Assembly (NCBI RefSeq): GCF_003385845.1 | Contig: NZ_QRDJ01000006.1 | Location: forward strand, 1,238,707 to 1,302,706 | DNA length: 64,000 nucleotides | DNA from: Kushneria indalinina DSM 14324 | GTDB lineage: Bacteria; Pseudomonadota; Gammaproteobacteria; Pseudomonadales; Halomonadaceae | Direction: 5' to 3' | Part shown: one piece after another, positions 20,423-30,088 of the stretch | Position numbering within the stretch: the first letter of the stretch is position 1 | Layout: each line of letters starts with the position of its first letter | Program-made: the position numbers and the translations under genes | The notes under the pieces: generated by a model | What the model saw: only the letters and a program-made list of their open reading frames with translations | Databases searched by the model: none | What the model was told of the DNA's origin: nothing

Positions 20423-20462
20423 TCGCAGACTGTTGGATATCCTGCTGGCGTAACCCGTTGGA

Positions 20463-21374
20463 TTACATGGCCATGGCCGGTTCGGAGTAGGAAATCGGTG
20501 AGGTTTCACGATCCTCGAAGGTCACGATTTCAAAGGCTTCCTGATGCTGAAGCAGAGCCCGGACCAGCTGATTGTTGAGCCCGTGACCGGACTTGTACCC
20601 TCGGAACTCGCCAATCAGGCTATAGCCCAGCTGGTAAAGATCGCCGATGGCATCAAGTACCTTGTGGCGCACAAATTCATCTTCGTAGCGAAGACCATCT
20701 TCATTGAGGATACGGTACTCGTCGACAACGATGGCATTGTCCAGACTTCCCCCCAACGCCAGGTTCTGGGAGCGAAGGAATTCGATATCACGCATGAAGC
20801 CAAAGGTACGTGCGCGACTGACTTCCTTCACAAACGAGGTCGTCGAGAAATCAACGCTTGTCGTCTGCTTCTGGCTGGCAAAGACAGGATGATCGAAGTC
20901 AATGGCAAAGCTGACCTTGAAACCATCGTGCGGCAGGAAGGTAGCGTACTTGTCGCCATCCTTGACCGTCAGCTCCTGCTTGATGCGGATAAACTTCTTG
21001 GCCGCCTCCTGTTCGGCAATACCTGCCGACTGAATCAGAAAGACGAACGGGCCGGCGCTACCATCCATGATGGGCACTTCGGGTTCACTGAGATCGACAA
21101 AGGCATTGTCGATGCCCAGGCCCGCAAAGGCCGACATCAGATGTTCAACGGTGGACACACGCACATCGCCCACGGCAACGGCGGTACACATGGTCGTAAA
21201 ATGGACGTTTTCCGGGTGTGCCGGGATGCGAACGACCGGGTCCAGGTCGGTACGGACAAACACGATTCCGGTATTGGCCGGCGCTGGGCGCAGTGTCAGG
21301 TAAACCTTTTTACCTGAATGCAGGCCAACGCCTGTCGCACGAATGGTGTTCTGTAATGTTCTTTGACGGATCAT
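20463..21374 (-). CDS. lpxC: UDP-3-O-acyl-N-acetylglucosamine deacetylase
   Basis: Zinc hydrolase making the committed step of lipid A synthesis. The 303-residue protein begins [21 protein letters not shown] like E. coli LpxC (305 residues), so the upstream in-frame codons from 21404 are left out. Zinc ligands are visible: His in STVEHLMSA, and His and Asp in [14 protein letters not shown]. The catalytic His is in YKSGHGLNN. It follows ftsZ at the end of the dcw cluster, but a terminator and a separate TATAAT suggest independent transcription. Confidence 0.97.
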   Translation of the reverse strand: MIRQRTLQNTIRATGVGLHSGKKVYLTLRPAPANTGIVFVRTDLDPVVRIPAHPENVHFTTMCTAVAVGDVRVSTVEHLMSAFAGLGIDNAFVDLSEPEVPIMDGSAGPFVFLIQSAGIAEQEAAKKFIRIKQELTVKDGDKYATFLPHDGFKVSFAIDFDHPVFASQKQTTSVDFSTTSFVKEVSRARTFGFMRDIEFLRSQNLALGGSLDNAIVVDEYRILNEDGLRYEDEFVRHKVLDAIGDLYQLGYSLIGEFRGYKSGHGLNNQLVRALLQHQEAFEIVTFEDRETSPISYSEPAMAM

Positions 21375-21445
21375 AGTCTGAGCTACCAGGCAGGAAACAT
21401 TCAAACAGTTGTTTATATGGTAACAGTTCCCTTGGATTTCGACAA

Positions 21446-21458
21446 CGAACAGTGTTCG
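21446..21458. repeat. 13-bp inverted repeat in the lpxC leader
   Basis: CGAAC-AGT-GTTCG lies between the TATAAT at 21470-21475 and the lpxC start. It could be an operator or a small leader hairpin. Confidence 0.4.
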
Positions 21459-21469
21459 ATTAGTCGATT

Positions 21470-21475
21470 ATTATA
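21470..21475 (-). promoter_or_regulatory. Candidate -10 of an lpxC promoter
   Basis: The minus strand reads TATAAT, a consensus -10. The matching -35 region falls in the T-tract of the ftsZ terminator and is a poor match. It would give a leader of about 90 nt. Confidence 0.5.
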
Positions 21476-21489
21476 CTTTTATTACCACC

Positions 21490-21518
21490 ACAAAAGTTGG
21501 CGACCCCGAAGGGCCGCC
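21490..21518 (-). terminator. Terminator of the dcw operon after ftsZ
   Basis: On minus: stem GGCGGCCC / GGGTCGCC with a TTCG tetraloop (one G:U pair), followed by AACTTTTG. It begins 8 bp after the ftsZ stop codon. Confidence 0.75.
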
Positions 21519-21526
21519 CAATCACA

Positions 21527-22717
21527 TCAGTCTGCCTGGCGACGCAGGAAGGCTGGAATATCGAGATAGTCATCCATTTCCTGCGACTTCTGACGTCGTT
21601 CACGGGAAGCCTTCTGCTGCTCCTTTTCCTTCTCCTTTTCGCGCGCATCGCGTGAGGCGGCCTGCTGGCGGGAAACTGCCGGCTGACGTGCCATGCGGCG
21701 ATAGTCAGATTGATCACTGCGAGACGTCTGGGTCTGTCGCGGCGTGGCCTTCTCTACGCGACCATCAAGGCCTGCGGCCACAACGGTAACGCGCAGATCG
21801 TCGGTCATCTCCATATCGATGGCAGTACCCACCACGATGGTGGCGTCCTGGGAAGCGAATTCCTGGACCGTGGCGCCCACATCGTTGAATTCACCGATGG
21901 AGAGGTCCGGACCCGCCGTAATGTTGACCAGAATGCCGCGCGCGCCGTTGAGATCGATATCTTCCAGAAGCGGACTGCGAATGGCCTTCTCGGCAGCTTC
22001 ACGAGCGCGATTTTCGCCCATGGCCGTGCCGGTACCCATCATGGCCATGCCCATCTCGGACATCACCGTGCGAACGTCAGCAAAGTCGACGTTGATGATA
22101 CCCGGACTGGTAATCAGCTCCGCGATACCCTGGACCGCACCCAGCAGTACGTCATTGGCAGCACTGAACGCCGTCAGCAGGCTGGCATTCTTGCCCAGCA
22201 CCGTCAGAAGCTTTTCATTGGGAATGGTAATCAGGGAATCAACATGCTCGGAGAGCTCCTTCATGCCCTCCTCGGCAGCACGCTGACGCTTGGGACCTTC
22301 AAAGGGGAAGGGGCGCGTGACAACAGCCACGGTCAGAATGCCCAGCTCCTTGGCCACCTGCGCCACGACAGGCGCACCGCCGGTACCGGTACCGCCACCC
22401 ATACCGGCGGTAATGAAGACCATGTCAGCACCCTGCAGGAGCTCGGCAATGCGTTCGCGGTCTTCCATGGCAGCCTGACGGCCGACTTCCGGGTTTGCCC
22501 CGGCACCCAGTCCCTTGGTAATTTCACTGCCCAGCTGCAAAACGGTCTTGGCAGCAACTCTCTTGAGCGCCTGCGCATCGGTATTCGCGCAGATGAATTC
22601 AACGCCTTCGATATTGCTTTCGACCATGTGGTTGACAGCGTTGCCGCCGCCACCACCTACGCCGATTACCTTGATTACCGCGCTGCTGGATGGCGCATTG
22701 TCTACAAGCTCAAACAT
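21527..22717 (-). CDS. ftsZ: Cell division GTPase FtsZ
   Basis: Tubulin homologue that forms the Z-ring. The 396-residue protein has the GTP-binding signature [10 protein letters not shown] near residue 105, the synergy-loop region around NVDFADVR and a Gln/Arg/Lys-rich linker (about 320-378). It ends with the C-terminal peptide [13 protein letters not shown] that binds FtsA and ZipA. It follows ftsA by 33 bp on the same strand and ends the dcw cluster. Confidence 0.98.
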   Translation of the reverse strand: MFELVDNAPSSSAVIKVIGVGGGGGNAVNHMVESNIEGVEFICANTDAQALKRVAAKTVLQLGSEITKGLGAGANPEVGRQAAMEDRERIAELLQGADMVFITAGMGGGTGTGGAPVVAQVAKELGILTVAVVTRPFPFEGPKRQRAAEEGMKELSEHVDSLITIPNEKLLTVLGKNASLLTAFSAANDVLLGAVQGIAELITSPGIINVDFADVRTVMSEMGMAMMGTGTAMGENRAREAAEKAIRSPLLEDIDLNGARGILVNITAGPDLSIGEFNDVGATVQEFASQDATIVVGTAIDMEMTDDLRVTVVAAGLDGRVEKATPRQTQTSRSDQSDYRRMARQPAVSRQQAASRDAREKEKEKEQQKASRERRQKSQEMDDYLDIPAFLRRQAD

Positions 22718-22750
22718 AACCCCGTCTCCTGGACCGCCAAGGCAGTCCTG

Positions 22751-24034
22751 TCAGAAATTTCCTTTTAACCAGCCCTTGATCCGCGTAATGGTTGAGGAGA
22801 GCCGCTCGTTGTCCTGGCGCTCGGACTGGTAACGTCTTGGCTGCTCTTCCCGGCGGGGTTGGGCCGTAGAACGCGAGTAGCGAGAATATTTCATGCCGTA
22901 GAGTAACAAACCAACGCCGGTCGAATAAATTGGATTGCGCACGACATCTGCCAGCCCTCGCACGTTCTGCGGACAGGCAATGCGCACCGGCATATGGAAT
23001 ATCTCTTCTGCCAGCTCCCCCACCCCTTCCATTCTTGAGGTGCCACCTGTCAACACGATACCGGCAGCCACCAGATCTTCATACCCGCTGCGCCGAAGTT
23101 CCTCGCGCACCAGCGTAAAAAGTTCTTCATAGCGAGGCTCGACCACCTCGGCCAGATGCTGCCTGGAAAGATCCCGCGCCGGACGATCGCCAACGCTTGG
23201 TACCTTGATCATTTCATCACTGGACGCCAGCTGTGTCAGCGCACAGGCATATTTGACCTTGATGTCTTCTGCATACTGGGTCGGCGTACGCAGTGCCATG
23301 GCGATATCGTTGGTGACCTGATCACCGGCAATGGGAATGACCGCGGTGTGTCGAATGGCGCCTTCGGTAAAGACGGCAATATCGGTAGTGCCGCCCCCGA
23401 TATCCACCATGCACACACCCAGTTCGCGCTCATCCTCGGTCAATACGGCATAGCTTGAGGCCAGTTGTTCGAGAATGATGTCATCCACTTCCAGACCACA
23501 GCGACGTACGCATTTTTCAATGTTCTGGACCGCATTGAGCGCCGCTGTCACCAGATGTACCCGCGCCTCAAGACGCACTCCCGACATGCCCAGCGGCTCA
23601 CGAATCCCTTCCTGGGTATCAATGGCATACTCCTGCGGCAACACATGCAGAATTCGCTGACCTTCGGAAATGGCACGTGCCCGGGCGGAATCTATGACAC
23701 GATCGATATCGGACGGCGCTACTTCACGTTCCTTGATGGCCACAACACCATCGGAATTCATGGAACTGATATGGCTGCCTGCAATACCGACATAGACAGA
23801 ATGAATGTCACATCCTGCCATCAGCTCGGCTTCTTCAACGGCGCGCTGAATGGACTGCACCGTGGATTCGATATTGATGACCACCCCTTTTTTCATGCCA
23901 TGCGAGGGGTGGGAACCGATGCCGGCAATTTCTATACCGCCGTCATCGGTGGGTTGTCCAACAATGGCCACAACCTTGGATGTTCCGATATCCAGCCCGA
24001 CTACCATATTGGAAGCGTTGGTTTCTCCTGCCAT
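22751..24034 (-). CDS. ftsA: Cell division protein FtsA
   Basis: Actin-like protein that tethers FtsZ to the membrane and recruits later division proteins. The 427 residues begin with VVGLDIGTSKVVAIVG (phosphate 1 motif). The phosphate 2 loop appears as MVDIGGGTTDIAVF and an adenosine-binding stretch as GIVLTGGTSRMEG. The last residues (ITRIKGWLKGNF) form the amphipathic membrane-targeting helix. The first Met is used here; MVVGLDIG, nine residues later, is an alternative. A 197-bp AT-rich gap separates it from ftsQ, unlike the tight coupling in E. coli. Confidence 0.97.
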   Translation of the reverse strand: MAGETNASNMVVGLDIGTSKVVAIVGQPTDDGGIEIAGIGSHPSHGMKKGVVINIESTVQSIQRAVEEAELMAGCDIHSVYVGIAGSHISSMNSDGVVAIKEREVAPSDIDRVIDSARARAISEGQRILHVLPQEYAIDTQEGIREPLGMSGVRLEARVHLVTAALNAVQNIEKCVRRCGLEVDDIILEQLASSYAVLTEDERELGVCMVDIGGGTTDIAVFTEGAIRHTAVIPIAGDQVTNDIAMALRTPTQYAEDIKVKYACALTQLASSDEMIKVPSVGDRPARDLSRQHLAEVVEPRYEELFTLVREELRRSGYEDLVAAGIVLTGGTSRMEGVGELAEEIFHMPVRIACPQNVRGLADVVRNPIYSTGVGLLLYGMKYSRYSRSTAQPRREEQPRRYQSERQDNERLSSTITRIKGWLKGNF

Positions 24035-24231
24035 AGGTCGGGCCTACTCCCTGATCAACCTGTTAATACGCACAATTATCTCAATCGCATCCAATTAAAA
24101 AAGTAACTGGCGTAATTACGCGTTAATAATAATGAAAAGCCTCACCGAGAATACGGTGATTTTAAAGCGAAAGAAATACCCATTACCTTTCATGGCCCGT
24201 GTTTTTACGCAACTTAACGAGAACGTTCCAT
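24035..24231 (-). other. AT-rich ftsQ-ftsA spacer
   Basis: Noncoding 197 bp, unusually AT-rich for this cluster. It contains a 12-bp palindrome GCGTAATTACGC (24110-24121) and a small hairpin TCACCG/CGGTGA, which is followed by GGCTTTTC on minus and TTTTAAA on plus. It probably holds an ftsA-ftsZ promoter and perhaps a weak attenuator. No single -35/-10 pair stands out. Confidence 0.45.
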
Positions 24232-24978
24232 TTATCCATCTGAATTATCATTTTCGGGCTCGTTTTCGCCATGCCACGCCACCGAGACCCCGTTGGGATA
24301 ACGCAAATCGATATAGCGGATATCGTCTCTACTCGCTGAAAGCCCACGCTGCCATGCCGTAATAAAACGCTCAAGGCGCATATCCAGATCCGTTCTCCCA
24401 AGCATGATCCAGAAGGCATTATCGAGCTGTACCCGCCAGGCACCGCGTGGTTCGAGTCGAAGTTGCGTAATGGTCATGTCCAGCCGCGCAAACTGCGTTT
24501 TCAGCGCATCATAATAGGCAAGCACTTCCGCACCGCTACCTCCAGGACCGGCCAGCCATGGTTTTTCACCCACATTGCTGATGGGGCCGGCCGCAAAGGG
24601 TTCGCCCTGTGCGTTGAGCAGCGAGTCATCGTTCCACCAGGCCACGGGGCGCTGTTCATAGAGCTCAAACGTCAGCGCATCCGGCCAGCGCCTTGAAAGA
24701 CGCACATCCTTGAGCCATGGCACCTCAAGCGCTGCATTGCGCAGCTGGCCGATATCGACGGACAGCCAGCTCTGCCCGGCAATCAGGGGCGACAGCTGAT
24801 CCTGCAGGTAGGCGGCATTGACATACTCCAGATCACCTCGAATGGACACATGCTCAATGGGCTTGTCCAGCCATATCCAGAGCGTGCGACCACCTGCCAC
24901 CAGCAGCGCCACAATAAGAATCAGCCCCAGCAGGCGATTGGAGGTTGCCGTTGTCATTGAACGCCCTGCACCGGACAA
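24232..24978 (-). CDS. ftsQ: Cell division protein FtsQ
   Basis: Bitopic divisome protein linking FtsBL to FtsA and FtsW. The 248 residues comprise a short cytoplasmic part and one membrane helix (LLGLILIVALLVAGGRTLWIWL). A POTRA domain begins at PIEHVSIRGDLEYVN, with the family stretch PWLKDVRLSRRWPDALTFELYEQRPVAWW near residues 90-120. Either M1 or M8 could be the start. It follows murC directly (22 bp); no ddl gene lies between them. Confidence 0.94.
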   Translation of the reverse strand: MSGAGRSMTTATSNRLLGLILIVALLVAGGRTLWIWLDKPIEHVSIRGDLEYVNAAYLQDQLSPLIAGQSWLSVDIGQLRNAALEVPWLKDVRLSRRWPDALTFELYEQRPVAWWNDDSLLNAQGEPFAAGPISNVGEKPWLAGPGGSGAEVLAYYDALKTQFARLDMTITQLRLEPRGAWRVQLDNAFWIMLGRTDLDMRLERFITAWQRGLSASRDDIRYIDLRYPNGVSVAWHGENEPENDNSDG

Positions 24979-25000
24979 AAGCTTTTAAGGACCCCACTCA

Positions 25001-26422
25001 TTACAGGGCGACCTCCTTGAGCCTGAGTTCACATTGGGCCAGCGCAGTGCTGATACCACCGATATCCCCGGCCCCCTGCGTGATCAGAATATCGTTGTCA
25101 TCCAGTACGTTGCCCAATATGTCTGCCAGCGCTTCGCGACTTTCGACAAACAGTGGCGATGTCTGCCCACGCTGACGAATGGACCCTGCCAGGGCGCGCG
25201 AGTCAGCGCCGGTAATGGGTGTTTCGCCGGCGCTGTAAACGTCCAGCAGCAGGAGCTGATCCACGCCCGAGAGCACCCGTACGAAATCCTCATAAAGATC
25301 GTGGGTTCTGGAGTAGCGATGCGGCTGATAGATCATGACCAGCCTCCGATCCGGCCAGCCCTCGCGAACAGCACGAATGACCATTTCCACTTCGCGAGGA
25401 TGATGCCCGTAGTCATCCACCAGCATCACCGGCAGGTTGTTGTCGCTGCTGTCAGGTAGATGGTAATGCCCCTGTACCTGAAAGCGTCGCCCAACGCCGG
25501 CAAATCCCGCCAGGGCCTGAACGATCGATGCATCGCTGACACCGGCGTCCGTGGCCACCGCAATCGCCGCCATGGCGTTAAGCGCGTTATGGCGCCCGGG
25601 CATGGCCAGGCGGATGGCAATCGGCGCATGGGGGGCAGGCCGACAGGCCGTAAACGAGACGGTATCGCCCTGCTGAGAGAAGTCGGTGATGCGGTAATCA
25701 GCGCCTTCGTCAAAGCCATAGGTGACAAAGTGGCGCTGAATTCTCGGCAGCAGCTCGCGCACGATGGGATCATCAAGACAGACAATGGCCAGCCCATAGA
25801 ACGGCAGGTTATGCAGAAACTCGATGAAGGTATCCTGCAGGCGCCCAAAGTCACCTTCATAGGTCGCCATGTGATCGGCATCGATATTGGTCACGATGGC
25901 CGTCATCGGCTGAAGATGCAGAAACGAGGCGTCGGACTCATCGGCCTCGGCGACCAGATAGTCGCCCTGCCCCAGCTGAGCATTGCTACCGGCACTGGTG
26001 AGTCGTCCGCCGATTACAAAGGTCGGATCCAACCCACCCTCGGCCAGAAGCGTTGCCGTCAGACTGGTCGTCGTCGTCTTGCCGTGGGTGCCCGCCACGG
26101 CGATACCGTGACGAAATCGCATCAGCTCGGCGAGCATTTCCGCGCGACGCACGACCGGCACCCGATGTTCACGCGCTGTCATGACTTCAGGATTGGCCGG
26201 GTCCACCGCACTCGATACCACCACGACATCGGCATCTCGCACATTGTCGCCGTGATGACCGATGGCCACACGAATGCCGCACTGGCGCAAATGGGCCACG
26301 ACCGAAGATTCACGCAGGTCACTACCGCTGACGCAAAATCCCTGATTGGCCAGCACCTCGGCAATACCGCACATGCCGGAACCGCCAATGCCCACAAAAT
26401 GAATACAGCGTATACGACGCAT
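25001..26422 (-). CDS. murC: UDP-N-acetylmuramate-L-alanine ligase
   Basis: Adds L-Ala to UDP-MurNAc, the first amino-acid step of peptidoglycan stem synthesis. From the ATG at 26422 the protein has 473 residues. It has the Rossmann start [18 protein letters not shown], the ATP loop [12 protein letters not shown] near residue 110, and the Mur ligase signatures [13 protein letters not shown] and [12 protein letters not shown]. The ATG lacks a clear ribosome-binding site. A TTG ten codons upstream (26452) has GGAG 7 nt before it and overlaps the murG stop, so it may be the true start. Confidence 0.95.
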   Translation of the reverse strand: MRRIRCIHFVGIGGSGMCGIAEVLANQGFCVSGSDLRESSVVAHLRQCGIRVAIGHHGDNVRDADVVVVSSAVDPANPEVMTAREHRVPVVRRAEMLAELMRFRHGIAVAGTHGKTTTTSLTATLLAEGGLDPTFVIGGRLTSAGSNAQLGQGDYLVAEADESDASFLHLQPMTAIVTNIDADHMATYEGDFGRLQDTFIEFLHNLPFYGLAIVCLDDPIVRELLPRIQRHFVTYGFDEGADYRITDFSQQGDTVSFTACRPAPHAPIAIRLAMPGRHNALNAMAAIAVATDAGVSDASIVQALAGFAGVGRRFQVQGHYHLPDSSDNNLPVMLVDDYGHHPREVEMVIRAVREGWPDRRLVMIYQPHRYSRTHDLYEDFVRVLSGVDQLLLLDVYSAGETPITGADSRALAGSIRQRGQTSPLFVESREALADILGNVLDDNDILITQGAGDIGGISTALAQCELRLKEVAL

Positions 26423-26444
26423 ACCGCTACGTGCCTGCACCTGA

Positions 26445-27533
26445 TTACTCAAAACCTGTCTCCATACAGCCCCGGGCCATGATGTCGGTCGCCTCCAGCT
26501 GCGCCACGCTTCTGGCACGCTGTCCCATTTCCAGCAGACGATGAGCATCCAGCAACTCGGCCAGCGTGTCACTCAATGTCTGCACGCTCATCCGGGTCTG
26601 GGGAATCAACTGCGCCGCACCGGCCCTTACCAGATAGTTTGCATTGATGGTCTGATGATCATCCACCGCGTGCGGAAATGGCACTAGAAGCGATGCCCTG
26701 CCCGCCGCTGCCAGCTCGGTGACGGTCAGCGCACCGCTGCGACAGACCACCAGATCGGCCCACTCATAGGCCTGTGCCATGTCGCCAATAAAATCGGAAA
26801 CACTCGCCTCGACGCCCGCCTCCTGATAGGCCGCAATGGTTGCGGCCTCCTTGTCCCGACCGGCCTGGTGTCGAACCTCGGGCCGGACGTCGGCGGCCAT
26901 TAAACCAAGTGCCGCAGGTACACGCTCATTGAGCACCTGCGCCCCCAGCGACCCGCCTACCACCAGCAGTCTCAGCGGCCGCCCCATCAGGGTATCGATC
27001 TCTCGGGAAATCTCACCGATAGCGGCAATCTCCTGACGCACCGGATTGCCGATCACCACCGGATGGCGAGCCTCATCGAAGGCACCCGGGAAGGCGGCGT
27101 AGACACGCCTGGCCAGCCGCGCCAGCGCCTTGTTGGTCATTCCCGGCAGTGCATTCTGCTCGTGAATGATCAGGGGTCTTTTCATCAGCCAGGCGGCCAG
27201 CCCGCCAGGGCCGCTGGCAAACCCGCCCAGCCCGACCACCAGAGACACATCCAGTGATTTGATAATCCGACGCGCCTGACGTACGGCCTTCCACAACCGC
27301 CAGGGCGCCTTGAGCCAGCCCAGTGCCCCATTACCGCGCAGACCGACAATTGAGACATGATGAAGGGGAATGCCGGCCTCGGGCACCAGGGTGTTTTCAA
27401 TACCGCGCGGCGTACCCAGCCAGTGTATTTCGACACCTTTTGCCTGCAGCGCGCGCGCCAGCGACAGGGCAGGAACCACGTGGCCGCCGGTGCCCCCGGC
27501 CATGATCAGGGCCCTTTTGGGTTGCATGCTCAT
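26445..27533 (-). CDS. murG: Lipid II synthase (UDP-GlcNAc transferase) MurG
   Basis: Peripheral membrane GT-B glycosyltransferase that adds GlcNAc to lipid I. The 362 residues include the glycine loops [13 protein letters not shown] and [12 protein letters not shown], the [12 protein letters not shown] stretch, and the C-terminal donor site [18 protein letters not shown]. Its start overlaps the ftsW stop by 4 nt (ATGA), and a second Met two codons later is possible. Confidence 0.97.
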   Translation of the reverse strand: MSMQPKRALIMAGGTGGHVVPALSLARALQAKGVEIHWLGTPRGIENTLVPEAGIPLHHVSIVGLRGNGALGWLKAPWRLWKAVRQARRIIKSLDVSLVVGLGGFASGPGGLAAWLMKRPLIIHEQNALPGMTNKALARLARRVYAAFPGAFDEARHPVVIGNPVRQEIAAIGEISREIDTLMGRPLRLLVVGGSLGAQVLNERVPAALGLMAADVRPEVRHQAGRDKEAATIAAYQEAGVEASVSDFIGDMAQAYEWADLVVCRSGALTVTELAAAGRASLLVPFPHAVDDHQTINANYLVRAGAAQLIPQTRMSVQTLSDTLAELLDAHRLLEMGQRARSVAQLEATDIMARGCMETGFE

Positions 27534-28708
27534 GCCGGCACCTCGGAGGCCGTACTGCGAGAGCGCTTGCGCGCGGCGCGGCGGCGGCCTCTTGTTTCCC
27601 CATCCACGCGCAATAGCACGCCTACCATGGCACCGCTGACCATCAGACTCGACCCGCCATAGCTTAAAAGCGGTAGCGTCAGCCCCTTGGTCGGTAACAG
27701 CCCGGCATTAACCGCCACATTGATAAAGGACTGCGAGGCAAAAATGATGCCGATGCCATAGCAAACATAGGCCGCAAAGAGATGACCGCTCTCCTCGGCA
27801 TTGCGTCCGATGCGAAAGCAGCGATATACCAGAATGGCAAAGAGCGCGACCGCACCTACGGCGCCCAGCATGCCAAGCTCTTCCGCCAGCACTGAAAACA
27901 CAAAGTCGGTATGCGCCTCGGGCAGATAAAAGAGCTTCTGCACGCTGTTGCCAAGCCCCAGACCGCTCCAGCCACCGCGCCCGAAGGCAATCAGCGCCTG
28001 GGTCAGCTGATATCCTGAGCCGTACTGGTTGGCCCACGGATCAAGAAAACTGGCAATACGGGCCAGGCGATAGGGTTCTGATATCGCGACAAAGGCGCCG
28101 AGTGTCACCACGCCCCCGGTCAGCAGCACAAAGCGCCACAGGGAGGCCCCCGCCAGCAGCAGCACGCCCATGGTGGCGGCCAGCATCACGACCGCAGCGC
28201 CATAGTCCGGCTCCAGAATCAGCAGAATCCCCAACGCAAAGGTCAGCATCAGGGGGGCCATGAAGCCCCACCAGCTACGACGAAGCCGCGTCAGATGACG
28301 CTCGGTATAACCGGCGATATAGATAATCAGACAGAACTTGGCGACTTCGGAGGCCTGGATATTGATCGGGCCAAGATGAATCCAGCGCCGGCTGCCGTTG
28401 ACCTCTCTTCCCACGATCAGCACGGCGGCCAGCAAAATGGCGGCAATGAGCAATAGCGTTGGTCCGTTGGCCCGCCACCACACCGACGGAACGCGCATGA
28501 CCAGCAGCGCGATGGAGATGGAAGCCAGCACGAAAATGCCGTGTCGAGTGCTGTAATACCACGGATTGCCGGTCTGGCTGTTGGCCACTTCCGTTGAGGC
28601 TGACGTCACCATGATCCAGCCGATGACCATCAGGGTAATGGCCGAAAGCACCAGCCAGCCGTCGATGACATGGCGTTCGGTGGAAAAACGTTCTGCCAGA
28701 GGTTTCAT
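27530..28708 (-). CDS. ftsW: Septal peptidoglycan polymerase FtsW (SEDS family)
   Basis: Lipid II glycosyltransferase of the divisome, partner of FtsI. From the ATG that overlaps the murD stop (ATGA) it has 392 residues with about ten membrane helices. The SEDS signatures NGSRRWIHLGPINIQASEVAK, EPDYGAAVVM and LPLLSYGGSSL are present. An in-frame GTG nine codons upstream is possible but would lie further inside murD. The C-terminal tail is Arg-rich. It lies between murD and murG. Confidence 0.96.
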   Translation of the reverse strand: MKPLAERFSTERHVIDGWLVLSAITLMVIGWIMVTSASTEVANSQTGNPWYYSTRHGIFVLASISIALLVMRVPSVWWRANGPTLLLIAAILLAAVLIVGREVNGSRRWIHLGPINIQASEVAKFCLIIYIAGYTERHLTRLRRSWWGFMAPLMLTFALGILLILEPDYGAAVVMLAATMGVLLLAGASLWRFVLLTGGVVTLGAFVAISEPYRLARIASFLDPWANQYGSGYQLTQALIAFGRGGWSGLGLGNSVQKLFYLPEAHTDFVFSVLAEELGMLGAVGAVALFAILVYRCFRIGRNAEESGHLFAAYVCYGIGIIFASQSFINVAVNAGLLPTKGLTLPLLSYGGSSLMVSGAMVGVLLRVDGETRGRRRAARKRSRSTASEVPA

Positions 28709-30087
28709 GAATGAGGCTGCCACTGTTGGAGCCACGCGCAGAAGGCCTCTCCGCGTGCTTCGAAGTTATCGAACTGATCAAGACTGGCGCAGGCAGGAGA
28801 CAACAATACGGCGTCGCGCGGTTGCGCCACGCCCATCGCATGTTGCATGGCCTGCTCGAGCGTGTCCACGATCACCACCGTTACCGCCGCACGCAGGGCG
28901 CGGGCCAGCAGTTCACGGTCACGCCCGTAGACCACCACGGCTCGGGCATGACGGGCAAGCGGTGCGGCCAGTGGCGTAAAGTCGGCGCCCTTGCCTACCC
29001 CGCCTGCCAGCAGAATCAACCGACCGGTCAGGGTTACCCCGATGCCTTCGATGGCAGCAAGCGTCGCCCCCACGTTGGTGCCCTTGGAGTCGTTGATCCA
29101 GGTGACGCCGTTGATGTCGGCCACCCGCTGCGCCCGATGCGGCAGTCCGGCAAAGTGCGTCACGGTATGAAGCATGTCATCCAATGACCAGCCGGCCTCA
29201 TGACCGACCGCCAGTGCCGCCAGCACGTTAAGCAGATTGTGCTGCCCCGGCATCATGACGTCGCGCGCGGCCATGACTGACTGCCCTCCCCTCATGAGCC
29301 AGACACCGGCGTCGCGCGCGACAAGCCCCCAGTCCCCATCGCTGCCGGGCCTGTCACTGCCAAAGGAAAGAGTACGCGCCACCTGCGCTGTCTCGCACGG
29401 CGTCGTAGCGGGATCATCGCGATTGATGATGCCAACGCCGGCACCGTTGAAAATCTGCTGCTTGGCATGGGCGTAGCCGGCCATACCATCATGCCGATCC
29501 AGATGATCGCCGCTGAGATTGAGATACACGGCAATATCGGCGCCCAGCTGCGGCGTTGTTTCCAGTTGAAAGGAGGAAAGCTCCAGCACAAAACACTCAG
29601 CCGTCGGCTGCTGCTTCAATAGTGTCAGCGCCGGCGTGCCCAGGTTGCCCCCGACCGCCACATCAATGCCGCAGGCGCGAGCCATGTCACCTACCAGGGT
29701 GGTGACCGTCGACTTGGCGTTGGAGCCGGTAATGGCGATCAACATCGGGCGCTGCGACCGCTCGCTCAGCGCTTCTACAAACAGCGCCGTCTCACCCACC
29801 ACCTCAAGACCGGACTGTTCCAGTCCCGGCGTACGGGTATCCACACCCGGGCTTAGAATGACCCTGCCGGCCCTTTGAAGATCCAGCTCGCGCAGATCGC
29901 CGCAGTGCACCGGAGCGTCCGGATAAAGGCGCTGAAATTCTTCAAACCCGGGCGGCCTGGGCCGAGTGTCCGCCATGACAAAGGCCTCACCCCGGCGACT
30001 CAGGTGCTCGGCAATGGCCAGACCCGAACGGCCCAGCCCGACAACAACGTTGTGATGTGGCTCGATCAGCATGTCAGCCGCTGCCAT
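28705..30087 (-). CDS. murD: UDP-N-acetylmuramoylalanine-D-glutamate ligase
   Basis: Adds D-Glu to UDP-MurNAc-L-Ala. The 460-residue protein starts with a Rossmann-like domain (VVVGLGRSGLAIAEHL). The ATP loop is ITGSNAKSTVTTLV, and Mur ligase motifs NLSGDHLDRH and INDSKGTNVGAT follow. The start lies 1 bp after the mraY stop with no ribosome-binding site of its own, suggesting translational coupling; MLIEPHHN five codons later is an alternative start. Confidence 0.96.
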   Translation of the reverse strand: MAAADMLIEPHHNVVVGLGRSGLAIAEHLSRRGEAFVMADTRPRPPGFEEFQRLYPDAPVHCGDLRELDLQRAGRVILSPGVDTRTPGLEQSGLEVVGETALFVEALSERSQRPMLIAITGSNAKSTVTTLVGDMARACGIDVAVGGNLGTPALTLLKQQPTAECFVLELSSFQLETTPQLGADIAVYLNLSGDHLDRHDGMAGYAHAKQQIFNGAGVGIINRDDPATTPCETAQVARTLSFGSDRPGSDGDWGLVARDAGVWLMRGGQSVMAARDVMMPGQHNLLNVLAALAVGHEAGWSLDDMLHTVTHFAGLPHRAQRVADINGVTWINDSKGTNVGATLAAIEGIGVTLTGRLILLAGGVGKGADFTPLAAPLARHARAVVVYGRDRELLARALRAAVTVVIVDTLEQAMQHAMGVAQPRDAVLLSPACASLDQFDNFEARGEAFCAWLQQWQPHS

Positions 30088-30088
30088 G

